Below are positions 52,764 to 62,943 of a DNA stretch of 64,000 bases, one piece after another; positions within the stretch are counted from its first letter, which is position 1; every line of letters starts with the position of its first letter. The translations under genes were made by a program, and so were the position numbers. Below the pieces are notes generated by a model. The model did no database searches. It was not told the origin of the DNA and worked only from the letters and a program-made list of their open reading frames with translations. Where the stretch lies: NCBI GenBank assembly GCA_003142595.1, contig PLMU01000010.1:34412-98411 (forward strand). The letters run 5' to 3'. The DNA comes from Phycisphaerales bacterium. GTDB lineage: Bacteria; Planctomycetota; Phycisphaerae; Sedimentisphaerales; UBA12454.

Positions 52764-55700
52764 TAAAACACCTCTTCGGTCGCAGGCGTAGTCTCGGTAT
52801 GCCGACGTTCGGCAGCCCGCATCTTTTCCAGTGCCTTTCGATAATCAATCGGCACAACTTTAACGAATCTGCCGAGCATATCCGCCCATGAATTTAAAAT
52901 TCTTTCCGCCTGTTTGCTTTGCGTCCATTTATAATGATTTTCGATAAGCTGTTTGAGAAGTTTTTTATCCTCTTCGAGCCGCATACTTTCAAGCTCAACC
53001 ATATCGAGATTGCAGAGCGTATCGAATAGCTGCATTTCGTCGAGAACATAAGCAATACCGCCGCTCATACCCGCGCCGAAATTACAGCCGGTTTTGCCGA
53101 GAACAACGATTGTTCCACCCGTCATATATTCGCAGCCGTGGTCGCCCAGTCCTTCTACGACAGCGATGGCTCCGCTGTTCCGCACGGCAAAGCGTTCGCC
53201 GGCCATTCCATTGATAAAAATTTCGCCTTTTGTAGCGCCATAAAGCAGCGTATTGCCGACGATGATGTTTTCGTGAGCCATAAAAGGTGATTTTTCAGGA
53301 GTTTTTACGACAATTCTGCCGCCCGAAAGACCTTTGCCCAAATAATCATTGCTCTGGCCGATAAGTCTAAGCGTAATTCCCGGCGCAAGAAAGGCACCGA
53401 AGCTTTGGCCGGCCGAACCGTTGAATTCCAGTTCGATAGTGCTGTCCGGCAGGCCTGCGGGACCGTATTTTTTAACAATATAGTTGCTGATTATTGTGCC
53501 GACAGTTCTGTTGACATTACGAATCGGCATTTCAATTTTTATTTTTTTCCTGCCATCGATAGCGGATTTTATTTTTTCGAGAATCTGCCAATCGAGATGG
53601 TCGGCCAGTTTATCGGGCTGAGGATGGATGTTTCTTATGGCTCTGCCGTCCGAATTATCCGGCTTATAGAATATAGCTGAAAAGTCCAGGCCTTTAGCCT
53701 TGTAATGGTCAATTGCTTTTTTCGTGGAGAGATAATCGACTCTTCCAATCATATCGTCAAATTTTCTAAAGCCTAATTGAGCCATAATCTGTCTGACTTC
53801 TTCGGCGACGAAAAACATAAATCTTTCGAGATATTCCGGTTTGCCGGCAAATCTGGCTCTTAGTTCCTTGTCCTGTGTGCATATGCCGAATGTGCAGGCG
53901 CCTTCGTGGCATTTGCGAAGCAGCGTGCAGCCGAGAGTAACGAGAGCCGAAGTGCCAAAGCCGAATCTTTCGGCGCCGAGCAGGGCGGCGATGACGACGT
54001 CTCGTCCGGTTTTAATCTGGCCGTCAGTCTGAATGGCAATTCTGCCGCGGAGGTTATTGTTTACGAGCACCTGCTGCGTTTCGGCAAGCCCCAGTTCCCA
54101 GGGGCAGCCGGTATGTTTTATAGAGCTAAGGGGGCTTGCGCCGGTTCCACCATCGTGGCCGCTGATAAGAACTTCATCGGCATTGCCTTTCGCGACGCCG
54201 GCGGCGATAGTTCCAACGCCGATTTCCGCGACGAGTTTGACCGAGACTTTCACGCCCGGATTGCTGCATTTAAGGTCGTAAATAAGCTGTGCCAAATCCT
54301 CGATAGAATAAATGTCGTGATGCGGCGGGGGCGAAATCAATGTAACGCCGGGCGTCGAATAGCGGAGCCGGGCGATTTCTTCGGTGACTTTGTGGCCGGG
54401 CAGCTGGCCGCCTTCGCCGGGTTTTGCGCCCTGTGCCATTTTTATCTGCAATTCTTTTGCGTGAGAAAGATAATTAATCGTTACGCCGAATCTGCCGCTT
54501 GCGATTTGTTTAATGCCGCAGTTTCTTGAGACTTCACCCGGTTTTTCGATATATCTTGCTTCGTCTTCGCCGCCTTCGCCGGTATTGCTCATAGCGCCGA
54601 TAGTATTCATCGCAATCGCCAGGCATTCGTGGGCCTCTTTACTAAGCGAGCCGTGACTCATCGCGCCGGTGCAGAATCTTTTTACAATTTCAGCGGCAGG
54701 TTCAACCTCTTCAATCGGAACAGGCTGACCTTGTTTGAATTCAAAAAGACCCCGCAGCGTGCAAAGTTTCGTTCCCTGCTGGTTAACGGCATCGGCATAA
54801 TCGTCATAGGCTTTCTGGTCGTTGTTTCTTACAGCATGCTGAAGTCTTGATATAGTTGTGGGGTTCCACAGGTGCGCCTCACCGGTGGTTCGGTAGTGGT
54901 ATTCGCCGCCGTATTCGAGTTCAAGCTGGCCGCTTTTTCTGGCTTCAAAGGCGGCCTGGTGGCGGGCAAGAGTTTCTCTTGCGATTTCTTCAAGTCCGAT
55001 TCCCTGGACTCGCGAGCTGGTATTTGTGAAAAATTCATTTATAACCTCTTTATTAAGTCCTATTGCTTCAAATAATTGAGCGGAATGGTAGCTTCTCAAA
55101 GTGGAAATTCCCATTTTGCTCATTGTTTTAAGAATACCTTTTTTAATCGCGGCGATGTAATTATCCGCAATCTGCACCGGCTCCATAGTTGCCGGCAAAT
55201 CGCCTTGTATGTGGAGTTCGTCAAGACATTCAAAGGCCAGATACGGATTTACCGCATTAGCGCCGTAACCGCACAGCAGGCAGAAGTGCATTACTTCCCT
55301 CGGTTCGCCGCTCTCGACGATGATGCCCGCGTCTGCTCTGAGACCTGCATTAAGCAAACCTGTATGAATTGCGGCGGTTGCCAGCAGCGAAGGAATCGGC
55401 ACAAGGTTTTGCGATGAATCTCTGTCGCTGATAATTATCAGGCATGCGCCGTTTCTTACCGCGGTTTGAGCGTCATTTACAAGTCTGTCGATACCGCTGC
55501 GCAGCGATGCGCCGGGGTCGCCGGTTTGCGCATCGAAAACCGCTGAGACGGTTGCAATCTTAAAGTCGTTTCTCTTTACCGATCGCAGCCGTTCGATGTC
55601 CTCATTTGTCAGAATGGGATGAGGCAGCTTTAACTGTCTGCAATGCTGCGGCGTTTCGGAAAGAATATTCGGCTTTTTCCCGGTAAAGCCCATCAGGCTC

Positions 55701-57391
55701 ATTACCAGTCCTTCACGAAGCGGGTCAATCGGCGGATTAGTTACCTGCGCGAAAAGCTGTTTAAAATAATTAAACAATAATTTAGGTTTATTGCTCAGCA
55801 CCGCCAGCGCCGCGTCGTTGCCCATTGAGCCGATTGGTTCCTGACCGTTTACGGCCATAGGAGTCATAATCATTTTTAATTCTTCGCGTGTGAAGCCGAA
55901 GGCGCGGAGTCTCTGGAAAATAGTTTCTGAATCGCTGGTTACGAGTTTGGGACTGTCGAAAAGGCCTCGCAGTTCAATGCGGTTTTCCTCGAGCCAGCGG
56001 CGATAAGGTTTTTGGCGTGAAATTTTGCTTTTGATTTCATTATCGGTAACTATCCGACCTTCGAGGGTATCAACGAGGAACATATGCCCGGGGCGGAGCC
56101 GGCCTTTTCTCTGGATTTTTTCAGGCGGAAATTCCACTACGCCGACTTCACTTGCCAGAATCGCAAGGCCGTCAGTTGTTACGATGTATCGGCAGGGACG
56201 CAAGCCGTTTCTGTCGAGCATTCCGCCGATTATCTGCCCGTCGGTGAAGACCATCGCGGCAGGGCCGTCCCATGGCTCCATCACAGAAGAATGATATTCA
56301 TAGAAGGCACGCTTGTCAGTGCTGATGTGATATTTTTGACCGAACGCTTCGGGAATCATCATCATCATAGCATGCGGCAGGGAGCGTCCTGCGCGAATCA
56401 GCAATTCAAGCGTGTTGTCAAAACAGGCCGAATCGCTGCCGCCCGGGACAAGGACCGGTAGGCAATCGCCCATATAATCGCCGAATTTTTCGCAGGCCAT
56501 TTTATATTCTTTTGCCGCCATACTGCTTTTGTTTCCGCTTAACGTGTTGATTTCACCGTTGTGCGCGATGCAGCGGAACGGCTGAGCCAGCCGCCAGTTT
56601 GGAAATGTATTAGTGCTGTATCTTTGATGGACGATTGCAAGAGCGGATTTGAGATTTTCGTCTGCAAGGTCGGGATAATACGCGAACAACTGCCAGTCCA
56701 TAAACATTCCTTTGTAGCAGATAGTTCTGGCGCTTAGCGAACAGATATAAAAATCGCTGCCGGAAGAACCGAATTGTTCGCGGATTTGTTTTTCGGCACG
56801 TTTACGGGCAAGGAATAATTTTATTTCAAGCTCATCGCCTGCAAGGCCGCAGGCATCGACAAAAACCTGGCTGATATGCGGCTCGGCCTGGAGCGCGATT
56901 TTGCCAAGGCAGTCTGGTTTTACCGGAACAATTCTTTGTCCCAGAATCTTCATCCCGTGCAGTTCGATAGCCTGGTTGAAAATAGAGAAGCATTTTTCGC
57001 GAAGTGCGCCATCTTTTGGGGCGAATATCATCGCAACGGCGTATTGGCCGGGATTTGGCAGGTTTATATTAAGCTTTTTGGAATATGCAAAAAAAAACTC
57101 GTGCGGAATCTGGGAAAGTATCCCCGCACCGTCGCCGGTAAATTCGTCTGCGCCTGCTGCCCCCCGGTGATGGAGATTTACAAGGATTTCTTTACCGTAT
57201 TCGATTATGGAATGGTCGCTTTTGCCTGAAATATTTACAACGGCACCGATACCGCAGGCATCGCGCTCAGTGCGTACTTCGTACAGACCACAATCTTTTT
57301 GTTTTTTTATCATTTGTTGCTTGGGTTCCCCACCATATTCCGGTACTTTATAATAGATTATACGGCTTAAGTCAATGAATTGTTGAGCCAT
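52763..57391 (-). CDS. gltB: Glutamate synthase (NADPH) large subunit
   Basis: 1542 aa. The N-terminal nucleophile amidotransferase starts at the processed Cys in ERDACGIGAVVNISG. The central domain is followed by the FMN-binding synthase domain (GEGGQLPGHKVTEEIARLRYSTPGVTLISPPPHHDIYSIEDL; SGHDGGTGASPLSSIKHTG). The 3Fe-4S cysteines lie in GCTLLRKCHEGACTFGICTQD, and a C-terminal right-handed beta-helix (GXXG repeats) closes the protein. The first ATG (57391) adds about 26 residues before MIKKQKDCGLYEVRTERDACG; ATG 57313 is a good alternative since the propeptide is removed anyway. It makes two glutamates from glutamine and 2-oxoglutarate. Confidence 0.97.
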   Translation of the reverse strand: MAQQFIDLSRIIYYKVPEYGGEPKQQMIKKQKDCGLYEVRTERDACGIGAVVNISGKSDHSIIEYGKEILVNLHHRGAAGADEFTGDGAGILSQIPHEFFFAYSKKLNINLPNPGQYAVAMIFAPKDGALREKCFSIFNQAIELHGMKILGQRIVPVKPDCLGKIALQAEPHISQVFVDACGLAGDELEIKLFLARKRAEKQIREQFGSSGSDFYICSLSARTICYKGMFMDWQLFAYYPDLADENLKSALAIVHQRYSTNTFPNWRLAQPFRCIAHNGEINTLSGNKSSMAAKEYKMACEKFGDYMGDCLPVLVPGGSDSACFDNTLELLIRAGRSLPHAMMMMIPEAFGQKYHISTDKRAFYEYHSSVMEPWDGPAAMVFTDGQIIGGMLDRNGLRPCRYIVTTDGLAILASEVGVVEFPPEKIQRKGRLRPGHMFLVDTLEGRIVTDNEIKSKISRQKPYRRWLEENRIELRGLFDSPKLVTSDSETIFQRLRAFGFTREELKMIMTPMAVNGQEPIGSMGNDAALAVLSNKPKLLFNYFKQLFAQVTNPPIDPLREGLVMSLMGFTGKKPNILSETPQHCRQLKLPHPILTNEDIERLRSVKRNDFKIATVSAVFDAQTGDPGASLRSGIDRLVNDAQTAVRNGACLIIISDRDSSQNLVPIPSLLATAAIHTGLLNAGLRADAGIIVESGEPREVMHFCLLCGYGANAVNPYLAFECLDELHIQGDLPATMEPVQIADNYIAAIKKGILKTMSKMGISTLRSYHSAQLFEAIGLNKEVINEFFTNTSSRVQGIGLEEIARETLARHQAAFEARKSGQLELEYGGEYHYRTTGEAHLWNPTTISRLQHAVRNNDQKAYDDYADAVNQQGTKLCTLRGLFEFKQGQPVPIEEVEPAAEIVKRFCTGAMSHGSLSKEAHECLAIAMNTIGAMSNTGEGGEDEARYIEKPGEVSRNCGIKQIASGRFGVTINYLSHAKELQIKMAQGAKPGEGGQLPGHKVTEEIARLRYSTPGVTLISPPPHHDIYSIEDLAQLIYDLKCSNPGVKVSVKLVAEIGVGTIAAGVAKGNADEVLISGHDGGTGASPLSSIKHTGCPWELGLAETQQVLVNNNLRGRIAIQTDGQIKTGRDVVIAALLGAERFGFGTSALVTLGCTLLRKCHEGACTFGICTQDKELRARFAGKPEYLERFMFFVAEEVRQIMAQLGFRKFDDMIGRVDYLSTKKAIDHYKAKGLDFSAIFYKPDNSDGRAIRNIHPQPDKLADHLDWQILEKIKSAIDGRKKIKIEMPIRNVNRTVGTIISNYIVKKYGPAGLPDSTIELEFNGSAGQSFGAFLAPGITLRLIGQSNDYLGKGLSGGRIVVKTPEKSPFMAHENIIVGNTLLYGATKGEIFINGMAGERFAVRNSGAIAVVEGLGDHGCEYMTGGTIVVLGKTGCNFGAGMSGGIAYVLDEMQLFDTLCNLDMVELESMRLEEDKKLLKQLIENHYKWTQSKQAERILNSWADMLGRFVKVVPIDYRKALEKMRAAERRHTETTPATEEVF

Positions 57392-57399
57392 TTAGACAC

Positions 57400-57430
57400 A
57401 AAAAACCTGCCGGTTTTTGAGGCCGGCAGG
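57400..57430 (-). terminator. Rho-independent terminator of glnA
   Basis: On the minus strand CCTGCCGG-CCTCAAAAA-CCGGCAGG is followed by TTTTTT. It lies between the glnA stop (57471) and the gltB start, so gltB must have readthrough or its own weak promoter. Confidence 0.9.
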
Positions 57431-57470
57431 GGTTTTGTGTATCAAAATATCGTTACTATGCTAACAGATA

Positions 57471-58883
57471 TTAGCAATCGTAATACAGATGGAACTCATG
57501 CGGATGCGGCCGCAGAGATATTTCATCTATTTCTTTTTCCTGTTTCCAGGTAACCCATGTCTCAATGAGGTCCTTTGTGAATACATCGCCTTCGAGCAGG
57601 AATTTATGGTCTTTTTCAAGAGCCGCAATCGCTTCTGACAGTGAGCCTGGCGCCTGTTTTGTGTTGGCCAGCTCTTTAGCTGAAAGCTCATACACATCCA
57701 CGTCCATCGGCTTGCCCGGGTCGAGCTTGCGATTGATACCGTCGTTGGCAGCCATAAGCATTGCTGCGAAAGTCAGATAGCCGTTGCAGCTTGGGTCTGG
57801 GCAGCGGAATTCGACGCGTTTGGCTTTCTCGCTCGGAGAATACATCGGAATTCTGCAGGCAGCCGAACGATTACGAGCTGACATACAAAGATTTACCGGT
57901 GCCTCAAAGCCTGGAACAAGCCTGCGATATGAGTTCGTTGTCGGAGCTGCAAAAGCAAGGATTGCTGGTGCGTGAGCGATAAGCCCGGCGATTGCGTGCA
58001 ATCCGAGATCGGATAATCCTGCATAACCTTTTCCAGCGAACAGATTTTTGCTACCCTTCCAGAGAGAGAAGTGTGTATGCATACCAGAACCGTTGTCCTG
58101 GAATATCGGCTTGGGCATAAATGTTGCCGTTTTGCCGTGGCGTTTGGCTACATTCTTAACGATGTATTTATACCACATAAGCTTGTCGGCCTGTTCGACT
58201 AACGGCGCGAAAAGCATATCGATTTCGGCCTGACCGCCGGTGGCGACCTCGTGATGATGTTTCTCGACCACGATTCCGACCTTCTGCATTTCCTCGACCA
58301 TTTCAGTTCGAATATCCTGCTGTGTGTCGGTAGGACTTACAGGGAAATAACCGCCTTTGTACGATGGCTTATATCCGAGGTTTGGTTCCTCGAAACGTGC
58401 GGTGTTCCATGACCCTTCCGAAGAATCGATTGAATACATACCGGTATGCTGGTTCTGCTCATAGCGAACTTCGTCGAAGATGAAGAATTCCGGCTCCGGG
58501 CCGTAATATGCGGTATCGGCCAACCCGGAATTTTTCGCGAATTGGGCTGCCTTCTTAGCGATATTGCGCGGGTCACGATTGTAATCTTCGCGTGTAATAG
58601 GATCGAGGACGTCCGCCAGAACGCTAACTGTCGGCTTGGCGAAAAACGCATCCATAACGGTCGTAGCCAGGTCCGGCACCGCCATCATATCGGACTGGTG
58701 AATCGGCTTCCAGCCGCGGATTGAAGAGCCATCGAAACCGAGACCTTCCTTCAGCGACTTTTCGTCCAAAAATTCCACCGGGAATGTACAGTGCTGCCAT
58801 GTACCAAGAAGGTCAACGAATTTCAAATCGACCATATTGGCGTTATTTTTCTTACAAAAATCAAAAAATTCTTTCGCGGTCAT
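57471..58883 (-). CDS. glnA: Glutamine synthetase type I
   Basis: 470 aa, the central ammonium-assimilating enzyme. Signature blocks: LKEGLGFDGSSIRGWKPIHQSDM; the ATP/metal region GQAEIDMLF and NGSGMHTHFSLWKG; LVPGFEAPVNLCMSARNRSAACRIPM; and KRVEFRCPDPSCNGYLTFAAMLMA. Near the C-terminus MDVDVYELSAKELANTKQAPGSL keeps a Tyr at the position adenylylated in E. coli (Tyr397), so GlnE-type control is possible. A sigma-54 promoter lies about 100 nt upstream and a terminator just downstream. Confidence 0.97.
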   Translation of the reverse strand: MTAKEFFDFCKKNNANMVDLKFVDLLGTWQHCTFPVEFLDEKSLKEGLGFDGSSIRGWKPIHQSDMMAVPDLATTVMDAFFAKPTVSVLADVLDPITREDYNRDPRNIAKKAAQFAKNSGLADTAYYGPEPEFFIFDEVRYEQNQHTGMYSIDSSEGSWNTARFEEPNLGYKPSYKGGYFPVSPTDTQQDIRTEMVEEMQKVGIVVEKHHHEVATGGQAEIDMLFAPLVEQADKLMWYKYIVKNVAKRHGKTATFMPKPIFQDNGSGMHTHFSLWKGSKNLFAGKGYAGLSDLGLHAIAGLIAHAPAILAFAAPTTNSYRRLVPGFEAPVNLCMSARNRSAACRIPMYSPSEKAKRVEFRCPDPSCNGYLTFAAMLMAANDGINRKLDPGKPMDVDVYELSAKELANTKQAPGSLSEAIAALEKDHKFLLEGDVFTKDLIETWVTWKQEKEIDEISLRPHPHEFHLYYDC

Positions 58884-58980
58884 TTCCTATTTCCTTTCAC
58901 TTGTGTTTTTTTACTGATATTAATTTGTGTTTTTCATATACGGACAGATTTATACAGTCGTCTGATATCTTTCAATTATA

Positions 58981-58996
58981 TGCAATAACTGTACCA
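58981..58996 (-). promoter_or_regulatory. Sigma-54 promoter of glnA
   Basis: Minus strand TGGTACA-GTTA-TTGCA fits the -24/-12 consensus TGGCACR-N4-TTGCW with one change. Predicted 5' leader is about 85-90 nt. The rest of the 308-bp gap 58884-59191 is AT-rich with no gene. Confidence 0.75.
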
Positions 58997-59191
58997 ACTC
59001 ACCGTTTAGTCTAAAAAATCACGTAGCATCTTATTGTTAAAGATATTACATAAAATTTTAAATTCAACATAATTTTCTTTTACCTACAATTTTGTGGATA
59101 TTTCTGAATAAATATACAAAATTGCATATATTACACTATTGTTTTTATTTTTATATTCCCTTGCCAATCCAGCACTTGTCGAATGGTTTTT

Positions 59192-59533
59192 TTAGCCTAT
59201 AGCTTCACTGCCCCGTTCGCCGGTCCTTATTCTTACGCATTCGGGCAGATCAAGAACGAAGATTTTGCCGTCGCCGGTCTTGCCGGTTCTTGCGCCGGTG
59301 GTTATCGCTTTTATTGTCCGTTCGACATAATTTTCATTCACCGCTATTTCAAGTCGAACCTTCCGCAGCAGATTTCCTGTTTCTCTAACGCCGCGATAGA
59401 CTTCTGTTACACCTTTTTGTCTGCCGTGTCCGAGCACTTCGCTAACTGTGATTAGATTTACTTCTGCTTTATAAAGTTCTTCTTTCACTTGTTCGAGTCT
59501 GTGCGGCTGAATTATGGCTATTATCAATTTCAT
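59192..59533 (-). CDS. glnK: PII signal-transduction protein (GlnK-type), copy 1
   Basis: 113 aa. [65 protein letters not shown] has the T-loop with the modifiable Tyr (EVYRG), and [30 protein letters not shown] is the PII C-terminal signature. It follows amtB1 by 15 nt, the standard arrangement in which GlnK blocks the Amt channel when nitrogen is plentiful. Nearly identical to copy 2 at 61184, which suggests duplication of the amtB-glnK pair. Confidence 0.95.
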   Translation of the reverse strand: MKLIIAIIQPHRLEQVKEELYKAEVNLITVSEVLGHGRQKGVTEVYRGVRETGNLLRKVRLEIAVNENYVERTIKAITTGARTGKTGDGKIFVLDLPECVRIRTGERGSEAIG

Positions 59534-59548
59534 ATTCTATCCTTTCTT

Positions 59549-60871
59549 TTATTCCAACATCGTGTAAGCACGCTCGTTGTGCTCGGTCAGGTCAAGTCCG
59601 ATTGCTTCCTGTTCTTCGGATGCTCTTACGCCGATAACGACATCGACTAATTTGAAGATAATGAACGTGCCAACAAACGCGTAAGCTACAGTTACTGCCA
59701 CTGCGATGAGCTGAACGAAAAATTGTTTACTGTTTCCCGCAAGCAGACCATCGGCACCGGTCGGGTTAATGAGTTTCGATGCGAACAGTCCCGTCGCAAT
59801 CGTTCCCCAAATACCGCTTATTCCGTGTACGCCGAAAGCGTCCAGCGAATCGTCATAATGGAAAGCACGTTTCACGAAACTTACGGCGATGTAGCAAAAG
59901 ACGCTGGCCGCGATGCCGATTACCAATGCCGCTCCTACACCGACAAATCCTGCCGCCGGCGTAATAGCTGCCAATCCCGCGATTGCGCCGGATATGGTTC
60001 CGAGCATTGTAGGATTGCCTGTAAGCTTCCAGTCGATCAATGCCCAGGTCAGTGCCGCTACGGCTCCTGTGGTATTTGTAACGACAAATGCGTTAACAGC
60101 CGTGCCATTTGCGGCCAATGCGCTGCCGGCGTTGAAACCGAACCAGCCGAACCACAGTAAGCCGGCTCCTAAAACGCTAAATGGCAGATTGTGCGGTGCG
60201 ACGGTGTATTTATTGTAGCAGGACCTCTTGCCTATTACTAACGCGGTAACTAATGCCGCGATACCGGCGTTAATATGAACTACAGTGCCGCCGGCGAAAT
60301 CCATAACGCCCATATTTTTTAACCAGCCGCCGCTGCCCCAGACCCAGTGTGCCATCGGGTCATACACAAATGTCGCCCACAGCAGCGTGAAAAGCAGATA
60401 TGCAGAAAATTTCATTCGCTCAGCGAACGCGCCGATGATTAGCGCGGGTGTGATTATCGCGAACATCGCTTGGAAAATCATAAACGCCTGATGAGGAATA
60501 GTAGAACTATATGCTGCGTAAGGTTCGAGTCCGACTCCTTTGAGGCCGAACCATTGCAGGCCGCCCCAAAATCCATTACCCGGTGCGAACGCAAGGCTGT
60601 ATCCGAATAACACCCATTGAACACTGAGTAAGGCCAGTGCAATGAAGCATTGCATAAGCACGCTGAGGTAATTTTTTCGTCTGACAAGCCCGCCGTAGAA
60701 AAACGCCAGCCCCGGCGTCATCAGCATAACAAGCGCCGCCGACGTCAGCACCCATGCGGTATCGGCGCCGTCTATTTTGAGTTTGTTTGTTGTGTCCTCG
60801 GCGAGGCATAGATTGGCGGCGATACACAAAAACGCCGCGCAAACGATAAATTTGCGTAAACTAACCTTCAT
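59549..60871 (-). CDS. amtB: Ammonium transporter, copy 1
   Basis: About 440 aa. The N-terminal signal peptide (MKVSLRKFIVCAAFLCIAANLCLA) is followed by eleven predicted membrane helices beginning [27 protein letters not shown]. The paired pore histidines lie in [18 protein letters not shown] and [20 protein letters not shown]. The track begins at a GTG (60880); ATG 60871 with AAAGGAAG 8 nt upstream is better. That Shine-Dalgarno lies in the motif GGAAGTGGTGCC, complementary to hairpin loops at 61143 and 63147. Expressed from a sigma-54 promoter with glnK1. Confidence 0.95.
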   Translation of the reverse strand: MKVSLRKFIVCAAFLCIAANLCLAEDTTNKLKIDGADTAWVLTSAALVMLMTPGLAFFYGGLVRRKNYLSVLMQCFIALALLSVQWVLFGYSLAFAPGNGFWGGLQWFGLKGVGLEPYAAYSSTIPHQAFMIFQAMFAIITPALIIGAFAERMKFSAYLLFTLLWATFVYDPMAHWVWGSGGWLKNMGVMDFAGGTVVHINAGIAALVTALVIGKRSCYNKYTVAPHNLPFSVLGAGLLWFGWFGFNAGSALAANGTAVNAFVVTNTTGAVAALTWALIDWKLTGNPTMLGTISGAIAGLAAITPAAGFVGVGAALVIGIAASVFCYIAVSFVKRAFHYDDSLDAFGVHGISGIWGTIATGLFASKLINPTGADGLLAGNSKQFFVQLIAVAVTVAYAFVGTFIIFKLVDVVIGVRASEEQEAIGLDLTEHNERAYTMLE

Positions 60872-60939
60872 TGGCACCACTTCCTTTCATATTTCATGCA
60901 AATGTATTAGTTAGTAATTCAGATTTTAAATATATTAGG

Positions 60940-60955
60940 AGCAATAAGTGTGCCA
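60940..60955 (-). promoter_or_regulatory. Sigma-54 promoter of amtB1-glnK1
   Basis: Minus strand TGGCACA-CTTA-TTGCT is a full match to TGGCACR-N4-TTGCW. Predicted 5' leader about 58 nt. The rest of the gap 60881-61183 is AT-rich apart from the hairpins listed. Confidence 0.9.
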
Positions 60956-61092
60956 ATTTGCTAATATTTATGTAACTGATGTTATATGCTATGGTTAAAT
61001 AATACTTTGATTTAGTATGCACACCCTAATTTAATACATTTTTGTAATTTAATCGATGAAAAATTACAAAAATGTATTTTTAATGGTTTAAT

Positions 61093-61131
61093 AGAGAATT
61101 AGGGACTCGATAAATCGGGCCCCTAATCTCT
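61093..61131 (-). promoter_or_regulatory. Long hairpin downstream of glnK2
   Basis: Minus strand AGAGATTAGGGGCCCG, a short loop, then CGAGTCCCTAATTCTCT, a long imperfect stem with no T-tract after it. A very similar hairpin lies downstream of glnK3 (63095-63133). It may mark the 3' end of the transcript or stabilise it. Confidence 0.6.
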
Positions 61132-61133
61132 TT

Positions 61134-61154
61134 GGCACTTTTGGAAGTGGTGCC
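61134..61154 (-). ncRNA. 3'-region hairpin with loop complementary to the amtB ribosome binding site (copy B)
   Basis: Minus strand GGCAC-CACTTCCAAAA-GTGCC, 30 nt after the glnK2 stop. The left arm plus loop, GGCACCACTTCC, is the exact complement of GGAAGTGGTGCC, which spans the amtB1 Shine-Dalgarno. A second copy is at 63135-63158. Calling it a regulatory RNA is inference; no transcript data are available. Confidence 0.4.
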
Positions 61155-61183
61155 TTGTATTTGGACGACTGTTTAGGTCAGAA

Positions 61184-61525
61184 TTATCCTATAGCTTCAC
61201 TGCCTCGTTCATCGGTTCTGATTCTTATACATTCAGGCAGGTCAAGTACGAAGATTTTGCCGTCGCCGGTTTTACCGGTTTTAGCGCCTTTCGTAATGGC
61301 ATTTATAGTTCGTTCGACGTAATTTTCATTTACCGCTATTTCAAGACGGACTTTTCGCAGCAGGTTTCCTGTTTCTCTAACGCCTCGATAAACTTCCGTA
61401 ACGCCTTTTTGTCTGCCGTGGCCGAGCACTTCGCTTACAGTGATAAGATTTACATCTGCCTTGTAAAGTTCATCTTTTACCTGTTCGAGTCTGTGTGGCT
61501 GAATTATTGCTATTACCAATTTCAT
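61184..61525 (-). CDS. glnK: PII signal-transduction protein (GlnK-type), copy 2
   Basis: 113 aa, differing from copy 1 at only about ten positions. The T-loop keeps Tyr ([15 protein letters not shown]). C-terminus [37 protein letters not shown] lies upstream of the ATG, and the gene is 20 nt after amtB2. It should trimerise, bind ATP/ADP and 2-oxoglutarate, and gate AmtB2. Confidence 0.95.
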   Translation of the reverse strand: MKLVIAIIQPHRLEQVKDELYKADVNLITVSEVLGHGRQKGVTEVYRGVRETGNLLRKVRLEIAVNENYVERTINAITKGAKTGKTGDGKIFVLDLPECIRIRTDERGSEAIG

Positions 61526-61545
61526 ATTGAAATTCCTTTCTTCAT

Positions 61546-62874
61546 TTATTCGAGCATCGTATATGCACGTTCATTATGTTGAGTCAGGTCGAGACCTATA
61601 GCCTCTTGCTCTTCATTGACTCTCACTCCGACAATTGCATCTACTATTTTATAGATAACCAACGTTCCAACAAACGCATACACTATCGTTACAGCTACTG
61701 CGGCAAGTTGTATTAGAAATTGATGTCCGTTTCCTGAAACAAACAGACCATCGGCACCGGCCGGATTGACTGTCTTGGATGCGAATAAACCAGTCGCCAA
61801 AGCGCCCCATATACCGCCGATACCGTGAACACCAAAGGCGTCCAAAGAATCGTCATAACCGAGTTTATGTTTTACGACGCTTACTGCTATAAAGCAGAAT
61901 ACGCTAACGAGTAGGCCGATTGCTATAGCCCCCGTTACACCGACGAATCCTGCCGCAGGTGTAATTGCAACCAATCCTGCGACTGCTCCAGAAATAGTTC
62001 CGAGCATTGTCGGCTTGCCGTTGAATATCCAGTCAAGCAGTGCCCAGCTTAGTGCCGCAGCCGCTGCCGCGGTATTGGTAACGACAAAAGCATTTACCGC
62101 CAGGCCGTTTGCGCCAAGTGCGCTGCCGGCGTTAAAACCGAACCAGCCGAACCAAAGTAATGCCGCGCCCAAAACGCTGAACGGCAGATTATGCGGCGCG
62201 ACGGCGTATTTATCGTAGCAGGTTCTTTTGCCTATAACTAATGCGGTAACTAATGCCGCGATGCCGGCGTTGATATGAACGACTGTTCCGCCGGCGAAAT
62301 CAAGTGCGCCAAGATTTTTCAGCCATCCGCCGCTGCCCCATACCCAATGCGCGACAGGGTCATAAACAAATGTCGCCCAAAGCAGCGTAAAAATTAGGAA
62401 CGCCGAAAATTTCATTCTTTCCGCGAATGCGCCTATTATAAGAGCAGGTGTGATTATCGCGAACATCGCCTGGAATATCATAAACGCTTGATGAGGGATA
62501 GTTGGCGCATAGTCAGTATATGGTGCATAGATGCTGACGCCATTGAGTCCGAACCATTTCAGTCCGCCCCAAAATCCGCTGGATGGTGCAAATGCAAGAC
62601 TGTAGCCGATTAACACCCATTGAATACTCAATGCCGCGAGTATAACCAGGCATTGCATCAGGACGCCGAGCATATTTTTGCGTCTGACAAGACCTCCATA
62701 GAAAAATGCCAGGCCCGGCGTCATTAACATTACAAGAGCCGCGCTGATTAATACCCATGCGGTATCACCGCTATCAATTTTTGGAGGCGCAGAAATATCC
62801 CCGGCAAAGCAGAATGCAGCCGTTGCAAACAAAAATCCCATACATACAATTAATTTGGATGCGCTAATCTTCAT
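61546..62874 (-). CDS. amtB: Ammonium transporter, copy 2
   Basis: About 442 aa, closely similar to copy 1 throughout, including the pore histidine blocks ([38 protein letters not shown]). Signal peptide [24 protein letters not shown]. The track begins upstream (62883); ATG 62874 with AAAGGAAG is preferred. Its leader shares GAAAGGAAGTGGTGC with amtB1, more than a Shine-Dalgarno would need. Most divergence is in the signal peptide and the loop after the third helix ([18 protein letters not shown]). Forms an operon with glnK2. Confidence 0.95.
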   Translation of the reverse strand: MKISASKLIVCMGFLFATAAFCFAGDISAPPKIDSGDTAWVLISAALVMLMTPGLAFFYGGLVRRKNMLGVLMQCLVILAALSIQWVLIGYSLAFAPSSGFWGGLKWFGLNGVSIYAPYTDYAPTIPHQAFMIFQAMFAIITPALIIGAFAERMKFSAFLIFTLLWATFVYDPVAHWVWGSGGWLKNLGALDFAGGTVVHINAGIAALVTALVIGKRTCYDKYAVAPHNLPFSVLGAALLWFGWFGFNAGSALGANGLAVNAFVVTNTAAAAAALSWALLDWIFNGKPTMLGTISGAVAGLVAITPAAGFVGVTGAIAIGLLVSVFCFIAVSVVKHKLGYDDSLDAFGVHGIGGIWGALATGLFASKTVNPAGADGLFVSGNGHQFLIQLAAVAVTIVYAFVGTLVIYKIVDAIVGVRVNEEQEAIGLDLTQHNERAYTMLE

Positions 62875-62943
62875 GAGCACCACTTCCTTTCGTTTTAAAT
62901 TTGAATTCGTCTGTATAAATTCATAATTTCTGTAATTATTATA

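Noticed and set aside
53906-54529. 207-aa plus-strand ORF inside gltB
   Set aside because: Antisense to an intact, motif-rich gltB; low-information composition.
61134-61154. NtrC binding site
   Set aside because: The GGCAC...GTGCC dyad has a different arm spacing in the two copies (11 and 14 nt), unlike a fixed-length protein dyad, and it lies downstream of the genes.
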